This document shows positions 5,160-11,796 of a stretch of 24,305 nucleotides of DNA, piece by piece. Positions within the stretch are counted from its first letter, which is position 1. The number at the start of each line of letters is the position of its first letter. Where the stretch lies: the IMG/VR virus record IMGVR_UViG_3300030117_005698, positions 1 to 24,305 of that record. One strand, written 5' to 3'. This DNA is from a virus. A model generated the notes under the pieces. It did not search any database and had not been told where the DNA came from. It saw only the letters and a list, made by a program, of their open reading frames with translations. A program made the position numbers and the translations under genes.

Positions 5160-5888
5160 ATGCGTATCGGTGAACTGTTTGCAGGTATCGGTGGTCTGGG
5201 TCTCGGGCTCGAGACTGCCCAAGTCGGTCATGTCGTGTGGCAGGTCGAACAAGACGAATACGCGAGCAAGGTGCTCGCAAAGCATTGGCCCCGAGCCAAG
5301 AGGTATACAAATGTCGAAGACGTCGGAGCCCACAACCTCGAGCCTGTTGACCTACTCTGCGGCGGGTTCCCCTGCCAAGACCTGTCCATCTCCAACCAGA
5401 AAGGACAAGGACTGGAAGGTCAGCGAAGCGGATTGTGGTTTGAGTTTGAGCGAATCGCCAACGAACTCAGACCCGAATGGATCGTCATCGAAAACGTCCA
5501 ACACACATGGAAGCGGTGGGTGCCCGTCGTGCGGCGCCGACTCCACGCCATCGGGTATGCCAGCGTGCCACTTCGACTGTCAGCCGCTGACGTGGGAGCG
5601 TGGCATCGAAGGAGACGAGTTTTCATACTTGCCCACGCCGACAGCGAGCAGCTACGGCAGTTGTCGCGGAGGTGGACAGGGACGCACGGGCAAATGGAGA
5701 AAGAGTCTATCGGGCCGATTCGGTGGACCCCACGCACCGAACCACCGCGAGTGGATGATGGGGTTCCCCATCGGGTGGACCGAAATCGATGTCTTGGAAA
5801 CGCGGTAGTACCTCAGTGCAGCTACTTCATTGGCAACTTAATCAAACAACTAAACCCAACTGTAAAGGAGAATCAACATGTCCAATAA
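5160..5888 (+). CDS. dcm: Cytosine-C5 DNA methyltransferase
   Basis: This 242-residue enzyme transfers a methyl group from S-adenosylmethionine to C5 of cytosine in DNA. Visible motifs are I (FAGIGG, 7-12), IV with the catalytic Cys (GGFPCQ, 68-73, C72), VI (ENV, 111-113), VIII (HRRRR, 149-153) and X (GNAVVP, 213-218). The stretch between VIII and X, where target recognition lies, is only about 60 residues, so it is a compact phage-type enzyme and the target site cannot be predicted. GGAGGAAG precedes the ATG. The gene probably protects phage DNA from host restriction together with the adenine methyltransferase at 17289. Oddity: the +1 frame over most of its length encodes another recognisable phage ORF. 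Confidence 0.92.
   Translation: MRIGELFAGIGGLGLGLETAQVGHVVWQVEQDEYASKVLAKHWPRAKRYTNVEDVGAHNLEPVDLLCGGFPCQDLSISNQKGQGLEGQRSGLWFEFERIANELRPEWIVIENVQHTWKRWVPVVRRRLHAIGYASVPLRLSAADVGAWHRRRRVFILAHADSEQLRQLSRRWTGTHGQMEKESIGPIRWTPRTEPPRVDDGVPHRVDRNRCLGNAVVPQCSYFIGNLIKQLNPTVKENQHVQ
5311..5808 (+). CDS. ORF nested in the methyltransferase gene, phage 'SPAKT' family
   Basis: The +1 frame of the methyltransferase gene is open from 5155 and, from the ATG at 5311, encodes 165 residues. It resembles phage proteins often annotated as DNA-methylase-like: SLLTYSAAGSPAKT (11-24), then SDPNGSSSKTSNT (53-65), SYLPTPTASSYGS (105-117), and REWMMGFPIGWTE (136-148). The last two match the 'LPTPTA-SYGS' and 'EWLMGFPIGWT' signatures I remember from stand-alone phage genes. 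The same DNA in frame 1 encodes genuine methyltransferase motifs IV to X. No ribosome site precedes 5311, and expression is unproven. It could be an overprinted gene, or the reading-frame shadow from which the stand-alone family arose by misannotation. Confidence 0.4.
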   Translation: MSKTSEPTTSSLLTYSAAGSPAKTCPSPTRKDKDWKVSEADCGLSLSESPTNSDPNGSSSKTSNTHGSGGCPSCGADSTPSGMPACHFDCQPLTWERGIEGDEFSYLPTPTASSYGSCRGGGQGRTGKWRKSLSGRFGGPHAPNHREWMMGFPIGWTEIDVLETR

Positions 5889-6153
5889 CCCAACCAACAA
5901 AGGTTCCTCGGCCCAACGCGTCGAGCCTGCACTGGAGTTGCGTAGAGCACTCTACGACCTGGTAGACCAACACGTCGATGACGATCGTACACCAGGCGAA
6001 ATCATGCTCTGCTTGGCGACCCTCTGTATCGTCAACGGCATGGACCCCAAACACGCCGTCGAAGCCTTCAACGAGGTGTACGCCGATGTTTACCGCAGTC
6101 TCAATCACTTAACCATGAACCCGCTCGCGCAGGTAGTAAGGGAGGAAGCCTGA
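5878..6153 (+). CDS. Small helical protein (91 aa), unknown
   Basis: An acidic, probably all-helical protein. The ATG follows AAAGGAG and overlaps the end of the methyltransferase gene by 11 bases. The pattern MLCLATLCIVNGMDPKHAVEAFNEVY looks like a helical bundle, possibly an adaptor. The stop overlaps the next ATG by one base. No family is recognised. Confidence 0.6.
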   Translation: MSNNPTNKGSSAQRVEPALELRRALYDLVDQHVDDDRTPGEIMLCLATLCIVNGMDPKHAVEAFNEVYADVYRSLNHLTMNPLAQVVREEA

Positions 6154-6344
6154 TGCCACAAGTCCTGTCAGTTAAAGCAACACGTCCAGGGTCGTACATC
6201 TACTTGGTGGACATCAAAGACCATGGACTGGTGCAAGTGGTAGCCAACCCCAATGGCCTCGTCTCCAGTCAGGGTCGGCACCCTTACTCCATCGCTCGTG
6301 CCGCGATCAAAGCAGTCAAGCGTCACCGAAACCCTGACGTGTGA
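6153..6344 (+). CDS. Small basic protein (63 aa), unknown
   Basis: A 63-residue protein that looks like a small beta sheet (PQVLSVKATRPGSYIYLVDI, then LVQVVANPNGLV) followed by a basic helix (YSIARAAIKAVKRHR). GGGAGGAAG precedes the ATG, which overlaps the previous stop. Binding to nucleic acid through the C-terminal basic helix is plausible. No family is recognised. Confidence 0.55.
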   Translation: MPQVLSVKATRPGSYIYLVDIKDHGLVQVVANPNGLVSSQGRHPYSIARAAIKAVKRHRNPDV

Positions 6345-6349
6345 GCGCC

Positions 6350-6451
6350 GTGAATATCATACAAGAGTTTCTGCTGTTTACGTCGATTGTCTGGGTGCCT
6401 TGTTTGTTGGATGCGTTCGCTCTCTGGTACACAGGCAACGACAAGGTCTAA
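6350..6451 (+). CDS. Possible 33-aa membrane peptide
   Basis: A short open frame from GTG at 6350 (or 6341) encodes one hydrophobic segment, IIQEFLLFTSIVWVPCLLDA, then a polar tail. It begins just after the previous stop but has no clear ribosome site. Its position in a packed operon and the single transmembrane-like segment are the only support. Confidence 0.3.
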   Translation: MNIIQEFLLFTSIVWVPCLLDAFALWYTGNDKV

Positions 6452-6456
6452 CAGTA

Positions 6457-6488
6457 TTGACAAGTAGGTTGAGATGACCGACTATACA
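6457..6488 (+). promoter_or_regulatory. Probable promoter before the 6517 gene
   Basis: A perfect TTGACA lies at 6457-6462. The best -10 word, TATACA (6483-6488), is 20 bases away, which is long; ACTATA at 18 bases is an alternative. The position, in the only gap of this operon, supports a separate promoter. Confidence 0.45.
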
Positions 6489-6516
6489 AGTTATGGGGTT
6501 AACTCTGGGAGAAACC

Positions 6517-6924
6517 ATGCTTTGTCTTACCTTTAAGTTTAGTGGGCCTGATACTCAAGTGATGTGGAATCGGGCCTACAATCCTCTTTCAAAATACCTT
6601 GAGATTGAACACCTTGAAATCACAGAAGGTATGCGAAGCGGCCAAGGCACGGCTTCTGTGTATGGCTCGTTCCATCACCTCTCTGAGTTGATCAAGAAAC
6701 TGGGCGCGACTGTAGTAGACGAGTCCTACCCCACCGAAGAATCAGAAGACTCTGAGGTACCTGACGAAGTCATGAACCTTCTTGACCTGTCTGTGAAGAA
6801 CCTGCGCAAGGCCCTCGCCGCCAATGATTACAGTGCCTATGCTGCTGCACTGCTGGCGGCTGAGAATGCAGGGAAGACCCGTAAGGGGGTCGTTGAGCTT
6901 CTTGAAGCACTCATCGGCAAGTAG
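6517..6924 (+). CDS. Acidic protein with C-terminal helical repeat-like domain
   Basis: The ATG at 6517 has GGGAG 5 bases upstream; the in-frame ATG at 6493 would coincide with the expected transcript start and has no ribosome site. The product has 135 residues. The N-terminal half is beta-rich with an acidic linker around residues 70-80. The C-terminal helices (VKNLRKALAANDYSAYAAAL, then EN-GKTRKGVVELLEALIG) follow a pattern I associate with small helical domains at the ends of phage proteins, but I cannot name a function. It is last in the + operon and converges on the - strand operon. Confidence 0.65.
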   Translation: MLCLTFKFSGPDTQVMWNRAYNPLSKYLEIEHLEITEGMRSGQGTASVYGSFHHLSELIKKLGATVVDESYPTEESEDSEVPDEVMNLLDLSVKNLRKALAANDYSAYAAALLAAENAGKTRKGVVELLEALIGK

Positions 6925-6935
6925 CCTACGCTACT
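6920..6935. terminator. Small hairpin at convergent gene ends
   Basis: AGTAGC (6920-6925) and GCTACT (6930-6935) form a 6-base stem with a 4-base loop. It contains the stop codons of both converging genes. No T-run follows on either strand, so termination would be weak or dependent on collision. Confidence 0.3.
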
Positions 6936-7119
6936 CGCTTCTGAGCCCGTAGCCGTCCTTGTACCAACCGTCTCCCTTGAGAGAGAAGGTGGTGCTGGAC
7001 ACGACACGTTGTGTCTTTACTTTGCATGGCTTGCAGGTAGGGGCCTCTGCTTTGTCCATGCGTTGAAGCATCTCTTGCTTCTTCTTACAGACTGGACACT
7101 GGTATTCGTAGATCGGCAT
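6931..7119 (-). CDS. FmdB-like zinc ribbon protein
   Basis: The 62-residue product starts MPIYEYQCPVC and has a second CKPC pair, then the S-T-T-F and KGDGWYKDGYG elements typical of the FmdB/CxxC-CxxC small zinc ribbon family. These proteins occur widely in bacteria and phages and were first proposed as regulators; in phages the role is unknown. The ATG at 7119 overlaps the upstream stop (ATGA), so it is coupled to the DUF927 gene. A longer in-frame start at 7233 lies inside that gene and is unlikely. Confidence 0.85.
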   Translation of the reverse strand: MPIYEYQCPVCKKKQEMLQRMDKAEAPTCKPCKVKTQRVVSSTTFSLKGDGWYKDGYGLRSE

Positions 7120-9182
7120 CAGTCTTCCAATGCCAGGTCTGCGGTGCTTCTCTTGATGCAGTAGCAACGAATCGACACACCATCCACGCGCACCACTCGA
7201 GTTCTGTTTCGACCGCGGCCACGGTACAACCACTCACGCTCGTCCCATCGAGTAAGGAGTTCTTCAGGGTGGTAGCCCAGTTCCTTGAGTACCTCACGGA
7301 TTGTGAGCGCCGTCACTGCAATGTAGTCCCAGTCGTCCTTGCCGCTCCAGCTACCGCCCCAACCTGAGTTGGGTACGCGTGCAATGCCCATCGATGACGT
7401 ATCGTGTCGACCGTAGAACTTGCTTTGGTTTGCAGCGCACCAACTGACCAAGTCCTGCATTGCAGCCAAGGGTCGGTCGGCGTCTTCACCTGCGGCAAAG
7501 GCACTCTCGATCAAGTGGGCGAAGGGATCTTCAACAGGCTTGGGCACACCCAACTGGTGAACAATACTGGCAGCCACTTCGAGTACAGCCAGGTGAGCCG
7601 CGTGTCTTCGAGCCACTGCTGTCTTAGCGATAGCCGCGTAGCCGTCCCTGGAGTTGCGGAAGACTTCACGGATGCGGTCGTAGTTCTTGTGGTTGCTGAC
7701 CAGGTATTCGATGATGCGCCGCCCCAGGTGACCGTAGGTGCCCGCCAAATCGACCTGTAGGTTCTCGCTCATCTTGCCACCTGCCTTGGGGTCATCGCCC
7801 AGCGGCTTGCCCTTCAGACTCAGCACACGAGCTCGAGTACCTGCGTCTTGACTGAACGAGGTCGCAGCACCTTCTCCAGAACTGATGAGGACCGTGCGCC
7901 AAGAATCAATCCGGCGAGTACCATCCGGGTTGCCGCGACCGCGGCCTTGACCCTGGCAGAAGTCGTAGATGACGTCGCGAATCATCCGGGGATGACGCAC
8001 GCGTTTTGTTTCGTCGAGGATGAGCGGCAGACTGTGCAAGTATCCGGTGGTGCGCTCAATCCAGACTTTGGTGGCGTCCCAGCTATACATGGCAGTGGGG
8101 TAGCTGTCAGATGGTTTACCCCATACAGACGCAGCCAATCGAAGCGCAGTAGTCTTACCGCCTGAAGTCTCACCACTGAAGTCCACGACGAAGCCAGGTA
8201 GCTTCAACACTTCGAGGATGGGTGCCGCGGCAGATGCGTAGATTGAGATCATCATGTACGGGTATTCGAGCACGTTCTCGATGGCTGAGCGCCAGTCGGC
8301 CCAACTACCCTTGGATTGCCAACCTTGTGAGATGGTCTCCAATCCTGGGGGTGCTGTCAATGCGAATGACGATGGCTTCTTGTCAATCGTGTAGTGTTTG
8401 TCTGGCAGAAGAAACCCACCGTCTGGCAGCCACCCCATGCGAGACGCCGACTGCACTGCGGGGAATCGATGGTTGTTCTCGGCTTCGAAGTCAGCCAGGT
8501 AAGAAACCACTTGTGAGATATGGTTGCTGCTGACTGGCGCCTCGAGGTCTGCCAGCGACATGATACGCGAGGTGTCCAAGATCGTCCGGCGATCGATGAC
8601 TCTCGAACACCATCCGGCGGGACCGCGCCAAACGACTTGTCGCTTCGCTTCTCCGGTGAGCACGTCGATGGTACGGCCCGAAATAAAGATGGGCGCAGGC
8701 GCCACGCGACTCCGGTTGATGTCACCATCCATACCCGCACTAAGGCGGTAGACGCCAGAGACGTCAATCTCATAACCTCGCGGCACACGTAGCATATCGA
8801 GTATGGACTTCTCCACGACGGTTGCAGGCGGTGCGCTGGCACCGAGTGCTGCGCTCATTGTGCAGAGCGCGAGCATTTCTTGTTCCATCATTGTCACTTG
8901 CGATTCAATGATCTTCTGCATGCGCTCGTCTGCGAGACGTTTGATGGCAGAACGAAGGTTCCTTGCCTTGTTTACTTGGCCGGGCACAGATTCAATGGTG
9001 GACAGCATTGTACTGATTCGTTCGCTGTCTCGCTTCCATTCGTCAGCCAAAGCATCGAGCACGTCAGGGTCTTGTACTCCTGCCCATGCTTTCTTTTTAG
9101 CTTCACTGTCTGCACTCTTCACTGCTTCGAGAAGCCCGCTCAAAATGTTTTCAGGTTCTTTTGTCACTCCCATGACGGTCAT
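7119..9182 (-). CDS. DUF927-family ATPase, probable replicative helicase
   Basis: A 687-residue protein with a DUF927 core: Walker A GETSGGKTT (337-345), Walker B LILDET (387-392) and the SSGE element (434-437) after a conserved Trp-Arg-Thr. DUF927 proteins are P-loop ATPases found in phages, plasmids and mobile elements, often fused or next to primase or helicase parts, and are thought to unwind or load at replication origins. The first 100 residues are helical and not recognised. GGAG lies 7 bases before the ATG. A terminator lies just upstream (9225-9262), so the gene may need read-through or its own weak promoter. No separate primase is visible in the window, so this protein may cover that step. 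Confidence 0.8.
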   Translation of the reverse strand: MTVMGVTKEPENILSGLLEAVKSADSEAKKKAWAGVQDPDVLDALADEWKRDSERISTMLSTIESVPGQVNKARNLRSAIKRLADERMQKIIESQVTMMEQEMLALCTMSAALGASAPPATVVEKSILDMLRVPRGYEIDVSGVYRLSAGMDGDINRSRVAPAPIFISGRTIDVLTGEAKRQVVWRGPAGWCSRVIDRRTILDTSRIMSLADLEAPVSSNHISQVVSYLADFEAENNHRFPAVQSASRMGWLPDGGFLLPDKHYTIDKKPSSFALTAPPGLETISQGWQSKGSWADWRSAIENVLEYPYMMISIYASAAAPILEVLKLPGFVVDFSGETSGGKTTALRLAASVWGKPSDSYPTAMYSWDATKVWIERTTGYLHSLPLILDETKRVRHPRMIRDVIYDFCQGQGRGRGNPDGTRRIDSWRTVLISSGEGAATSFSQDAGTRARVLSLKGKPLGDDPKAGGKMSENLQVDLAGTYGHLGRRIIEYLVSNHKNYDRIREVFRNSRDGYAAIAKTAVARRHAAHLAVLEVAASIVHQLGVPKPVEDPFAHLIESAFAAGEDADRPLAAMQDLVSWCAANQSKFYGRHDTSSMGIARVPNSGWGGSWSGKDDWDYIAVTALTIREVLKELGYHPEELLTRWDEREWLYRGRGRNRTRVVRVDGVSIRCYCIKRSTADLALED

Positions 9183-9224
9183 TGTTTATCTCCGATGTGG
9201 TCAGCATTGTTCATATCCCGTAAG

Positions 9225-9262
9225 CAAAAGGCGCCGCCCGACTACGCAGACGGACGACGCCT
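9225..9262 (-). terminator. Rho-independent terminator on - strand
   Basis: On the - strand AGGCGTCGTCCG (9262-9251) pairs with CGGGCGGCGCCT (9240-9229), with two U.G wobbles in RNA, followed by TTTTGC. It would end or attenuate transcription coming from the SMC-like and zinc-ribbon genes before the DUF927 gene. On + the wobbles become mismatches and no T-run follows, so it acts on - only. Confidence 0.7.
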
Positions 9263-9332
9263 AAACCCTGAGCCAAACCGAAAGGAGATACAGCATGGCT
9301 GTCCCCAATCTATCGAGTTCAGAGGGTACGTG

Positions 9333-9554
9333 TCAAGTCCGTCGTTTCCAACCGGACTTCAAGTCGTCTATACATATTTCAACTGTGTAGTCTCTCCACT
9401 CGCACTTGGTGCAAGATCGCACACGAGACACCCAGTCATCTGTGAACCATGACACCTCTTGCTTGGCAAGTCGCGCAGACTTACAACCTTGTGGCGTAAA
9501 CGCCGTCCGGCTGGAGTTTACGCGTGTCTTGCTGTCGCATCGAGGGCATTTCAT
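9333..9554 (-). CDS. Small zinc-ribbon protein (73 aa)
   Basis: Two cysteine pairs, CPRC at the start and CTKC near residue 48, with an RxRSC pattern, resemble the zinc ribbon at the N-terminus of NrdR-type repressors (MKCPxC...R..C..C). The ATP-cone domain of true NrdR is missing, so it is not NrdR. A basic tail (KSGWKRRT) fits nucleic-acid binding. The ATG overlaps the stop of the upstream SMC-like gene (ATGA). It is followed by the terminator at 9225-9262. Confidence 0.7.
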   Translation of the reverse strand: MKCPRCDSKTRVNSSRTAFTPQGCKSARLAKQEVSWFTDDWVSRVRSCTKCEWRDYTVEICIDDLKSGWKRRT

Positions 9555-11305
9555 TTGAACTGAGTAGCCTTTGGAAGCGGTACTAAGTTACCGGCTTCGA
9601 CTACTTGAAAGTTTCCGTCAGATAAGATCTCAGTGCAAGAGGCAAGATGCCCACCACTGATAATCTTTGCCGCAGCTTCGGCTTGCATCATGTGTATTTG
9701 CTCATCTGTATATCCGAGTCCGTGCAAGACTCGAATGGCATAAGTGCTTGTCACGTTGGTGCGCGAGACAAACTCAGACGGGACTTGCCCCAACTCCAGC
9801 TCCTCCTCGGGCTTTCCCTCGATTTGCTCTTCCAGCCACTTGTCCATGTCGATGATGGTCCAGTTCTTTGGGCTCCGACCCTTGGGTCGAATCGTGCTCG
9901 CCATAAGAACTTGTCCGTCGTACTTCGAGAAAGCGCGCATCACAGCGGACAAAGTCGAGCCGTCCCATGCACGATCTTCAGGTATCAAGACCGATGGTGC
10001 TTTGTTTGACGTTGACATCTGCATTGCAATCGCAGTTGTAACTGCCGCCCACTCGGCACCTGACAAAGCGCAGCAGAGTCTACCGTCTCTTCTGAGACCC
10101 ATACGAAACACTTCGCGGCCTTGGTCCTCGAGTTCGATACCGAAGTCCCATCCATCGGGCAAGAAGCCACTGACACCCTCTGAGAAGGTCTGACCGAACA
10201 CTCGAACAAGATGACCCACTGCATCTTCGCAGATCTTCTTCATCTCCTTGTATCGCTCAACCTGCTGCTTCATGTTCAGCGCAGTCTCTTTGGCTTGCAT
10301 GACTGTGTCCCACTTACTTGCCGCAGCAATCATGAGCGACAGTTTGGACTCAGCCACATTTAGTTGGTGCTTGATGGCGTCCAAGTCGTTTGACTGTGTG
10401 GACTCAGCTTCGAGTTGTGCGATTGTGCCGCGCTCTGCATCAGCGTAGTAAGTCGCACAGGCGACCAGGTGACTGTGACCGACTTCACTGCTGCAGCTGG
10501 GGCAGCTACTCATGTCTTCATCAACAGCCCAGTCCAAGACATACTTGTTTGCTTGAATGCGTTTGAGGTTGGGGTCGGTTGTACCGGCTGCTGAAGTGAC
10601 GAGCAACTCTCTAAGGCGCTTCGTTTCTTCAGAGAAATGATATATCTCTGTGTCGGATGGCCGCTCGTCCAGGTCTCCGCGCAACTTGTCGAAGACAGCC
10701 TCAGCCCCTTTGACTTCTTTGGCGCTCTCGCGTTGCGACTTTCCTGCGTACTCAGTAACCGCGGTCAGTGTTTCAATCTCGGATAGGTTGCGTCCGATGT
10801 GGTCAGCCAGGTCTTGGTAGCGAGCATGATAGTTGGCGGGAATCTGAGCAAGTATATCTTCTCGTGTTGCGTCTTTGGCAGCCCAAAGAACGAATGATTT
10901 ACGTGCAGTAGTTGAGCTACCTGCCAAGGCTTTGCGTACCAGACGCAAAGGTAGCGACATGCTGAGGTCCACCTCTGTGTCGTGTTGGGGCCGACCTACT
11001 TTGCCTTTCTCTGAGTTCAGTCTGTAGTAGGCTTCAGTGCCGTCGCTAACGACTGCCGTGCATTCAAGAAAGTCTCCGGGTGACAGGCTCATGAGTAGAG
11101 ACCCGTCTTTGACTTCGTTGCGATTGACGATGTCGTCTGCGGCAGCGCTTAACGCCAACTCAAGTGATTGAGTGACCGCGCTTTTGTGGGATGTGTTCGA
11201 GCCAACGAGAAGCGTATGCTTTCCAATCTCGACGTTCCACATGTCGCCGGTTGGACTTTTTACATTGCTCTCAATCTTTTTGATCCAGGGTCTTTCCTGT
11301 TTCAT
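9551..11305 (-). CDS. SMC/RecF/Rad50-like ATPase with CxxC hook
   Basis: A 584-residue ABC-type ATPase. The N-terminal P-loop reads GSNTSHKS (35-42), a long helical middle carries a CPSC zinc-hook-like motif (C268, C271), and the C-terminal lobe has a signature-like LSGAE (414-418) and a Walker B-like VLIPED (439-444). This is the layout of small Rad50/SbcC and RecF-like proteins that act on DNA ends with a nuclease partner; the RecB-like nuclease at 16315 is a possible partner. The P-loop Gly before Lys is His, which is unusual. AGGAG precedes the ATG by 6 bases, and a promoter (11340-11368) lies directly upstream. About 100 residues after the ATPase lobe are not recognised. Confidence 0.8.
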   Translation of the reverse strand: MKQERPWIKKIESNVKSPTGDMWNVEIGKHTLLVGSNTSHKSAVTQSLELALSAAADDIVNRNEVKDGSLLMSLSPGDFLECTAVVSDGTEAYYRLNSEKGKVGRPQHDTEVDLSMSLPLRLVRKALAGSSTTARKSFVLWAAKDATREDILAQIPANYHARYQDLADHIGRNLSEIETLTAVTEYAGKSQRESAKEVKGAEAVFDKLRGDLDERPSDTEIYHFSEETKRLRELLVTSAAGTTDPNLKRIQANKYVLDWAVDEDMSSCPSCSSEVGHSHLVACATYYADAERGTIAQLEAESTQSNDLDAIKHQLNVAESKLSLMIAAASKWDTVMQAKETALNMKQQVERYKEMKKICEDAVGHLVRVFGQTFSEGVSGFLPDGWDFGIELEDQGREVFRMGLRRDGRLCCALSGAEWAAVTTAIAMQMSTSNKAPSVLIPEDRAWDGSTLSAVMRAFSKYDGQVLMASTIRPKGRSPKNWTIIDMDKWLEEQIEGKPEEELELGQVPSEFVSRTNVTSTYAIRVLHGLGYTDEQIHMMQAEAAAKIISGGHLASCTEILSDGNFQVVEAGNLVPLPKATQFK

Positions 11306-11339
11306 TGTTTCTCCTACGGGTCAGGGTTTCCGTGTCGGT

Positions 11340-11368
11340 ATAATAACAACGCTACATTTAGCGGTCAA
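11340..11368 (-). promoter_or_regulatory. Sigma-70-type promoter for the SMC-like gene
   Basis: On - strand TTGACC (11368-11363), a 17-base spacer and TATTAT (11345-11340). It lies 35 bases before the ATG at 11305, directly after the stop of the preceding gene. It closely matches the other promoters in the window. Confidence 0.75.
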
Positions 11369-11370
11369 GT

Positions 11371-11796
11371 CTAAAAAACAACAGCTGACCAACCTTTCCA
11401 GTTGTCTTCGTTTGTGTCTTCCAAAGCAGTGATTTGTTTAAAGCGTCGTGTCTCGGGGCACCAACCAAACACATGTTTGTGTTCTTCGAGGAATCCTTTG
11501 ACGATCGAGGCCGTGGCGCGTCCCACTACTGGCTGTTCGCTTTCGACATCCATAGGTACTACAACTCCATGAAACATGGGTGTGCCGTCATAGTTACAAC
11601 CATGGGGTACATCATGGCACCATGCCTTCCAGCCTCCAAGAGCTGAGGCTCGAGATTGGAAATCGTCTCGACCGGGTACAACCTCCACCACCCAGTCAGG
11701 TAGGTTTAGTTGGTCGAGCAAAGTCTGGGACCACGAATCGATATCAGACACATCATCTTGACGGCTGTGCGCCAAGAACCATCGAGCTACATACAT
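11371..11796 (-). CDS. Unknown protein (141 aa)
   Basis: A 141-residue Trp-rich acidic protein that I do not recognise. The ATG overlaps the stop of the polymerase gene by one base, so it is translated with it. Segments DWVVEVVPGRDDFQSRA and PMFHGVVVPMDVESEQPVVG suggest an alpha/beta fold. Its place between the polymerase and the SMC-like ATPase suggests a replication accessory protein, by position only. Confidence 0.6.
   Translation of the reverse strand: MYVARWFLAHSRQDDVSDIDSWSQTLLDQLNLPDWVVEVVPGRDDFQSRASALGGWKAWCHDVPHGCNYDGTPMFHGVVVPMDVESEQPVVGRATASIVKGFLEEHKHVFGWCPETRRFKQITALEDTNEDNWKGWSAVVF

Noticed and set aside
5160-5888. Frameshifted, broken methyltransferase gene
   Set aside because: I first took the MGFPIGWT segment in frame +1 as proof of a frameshift, but frame 1 alone carries all motifs from I to X without interruption.
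9262-9298. An 11-codon Leu-rich leader-like ORF on - before the 9225-9262 terminator
   Set aside because: It would suggest attenuation, but no alternative antiterminator structure could be seen and the peptide is too short to judge.
9295-9390. A 31-codon + ORF with an excellent AAAGGAG ribosome site
   Set aside because: It runs antisense into the zinc-ribbon gene, has no visible promoter, and its product has no recognisable feature. The ribosome-site match may be chance.
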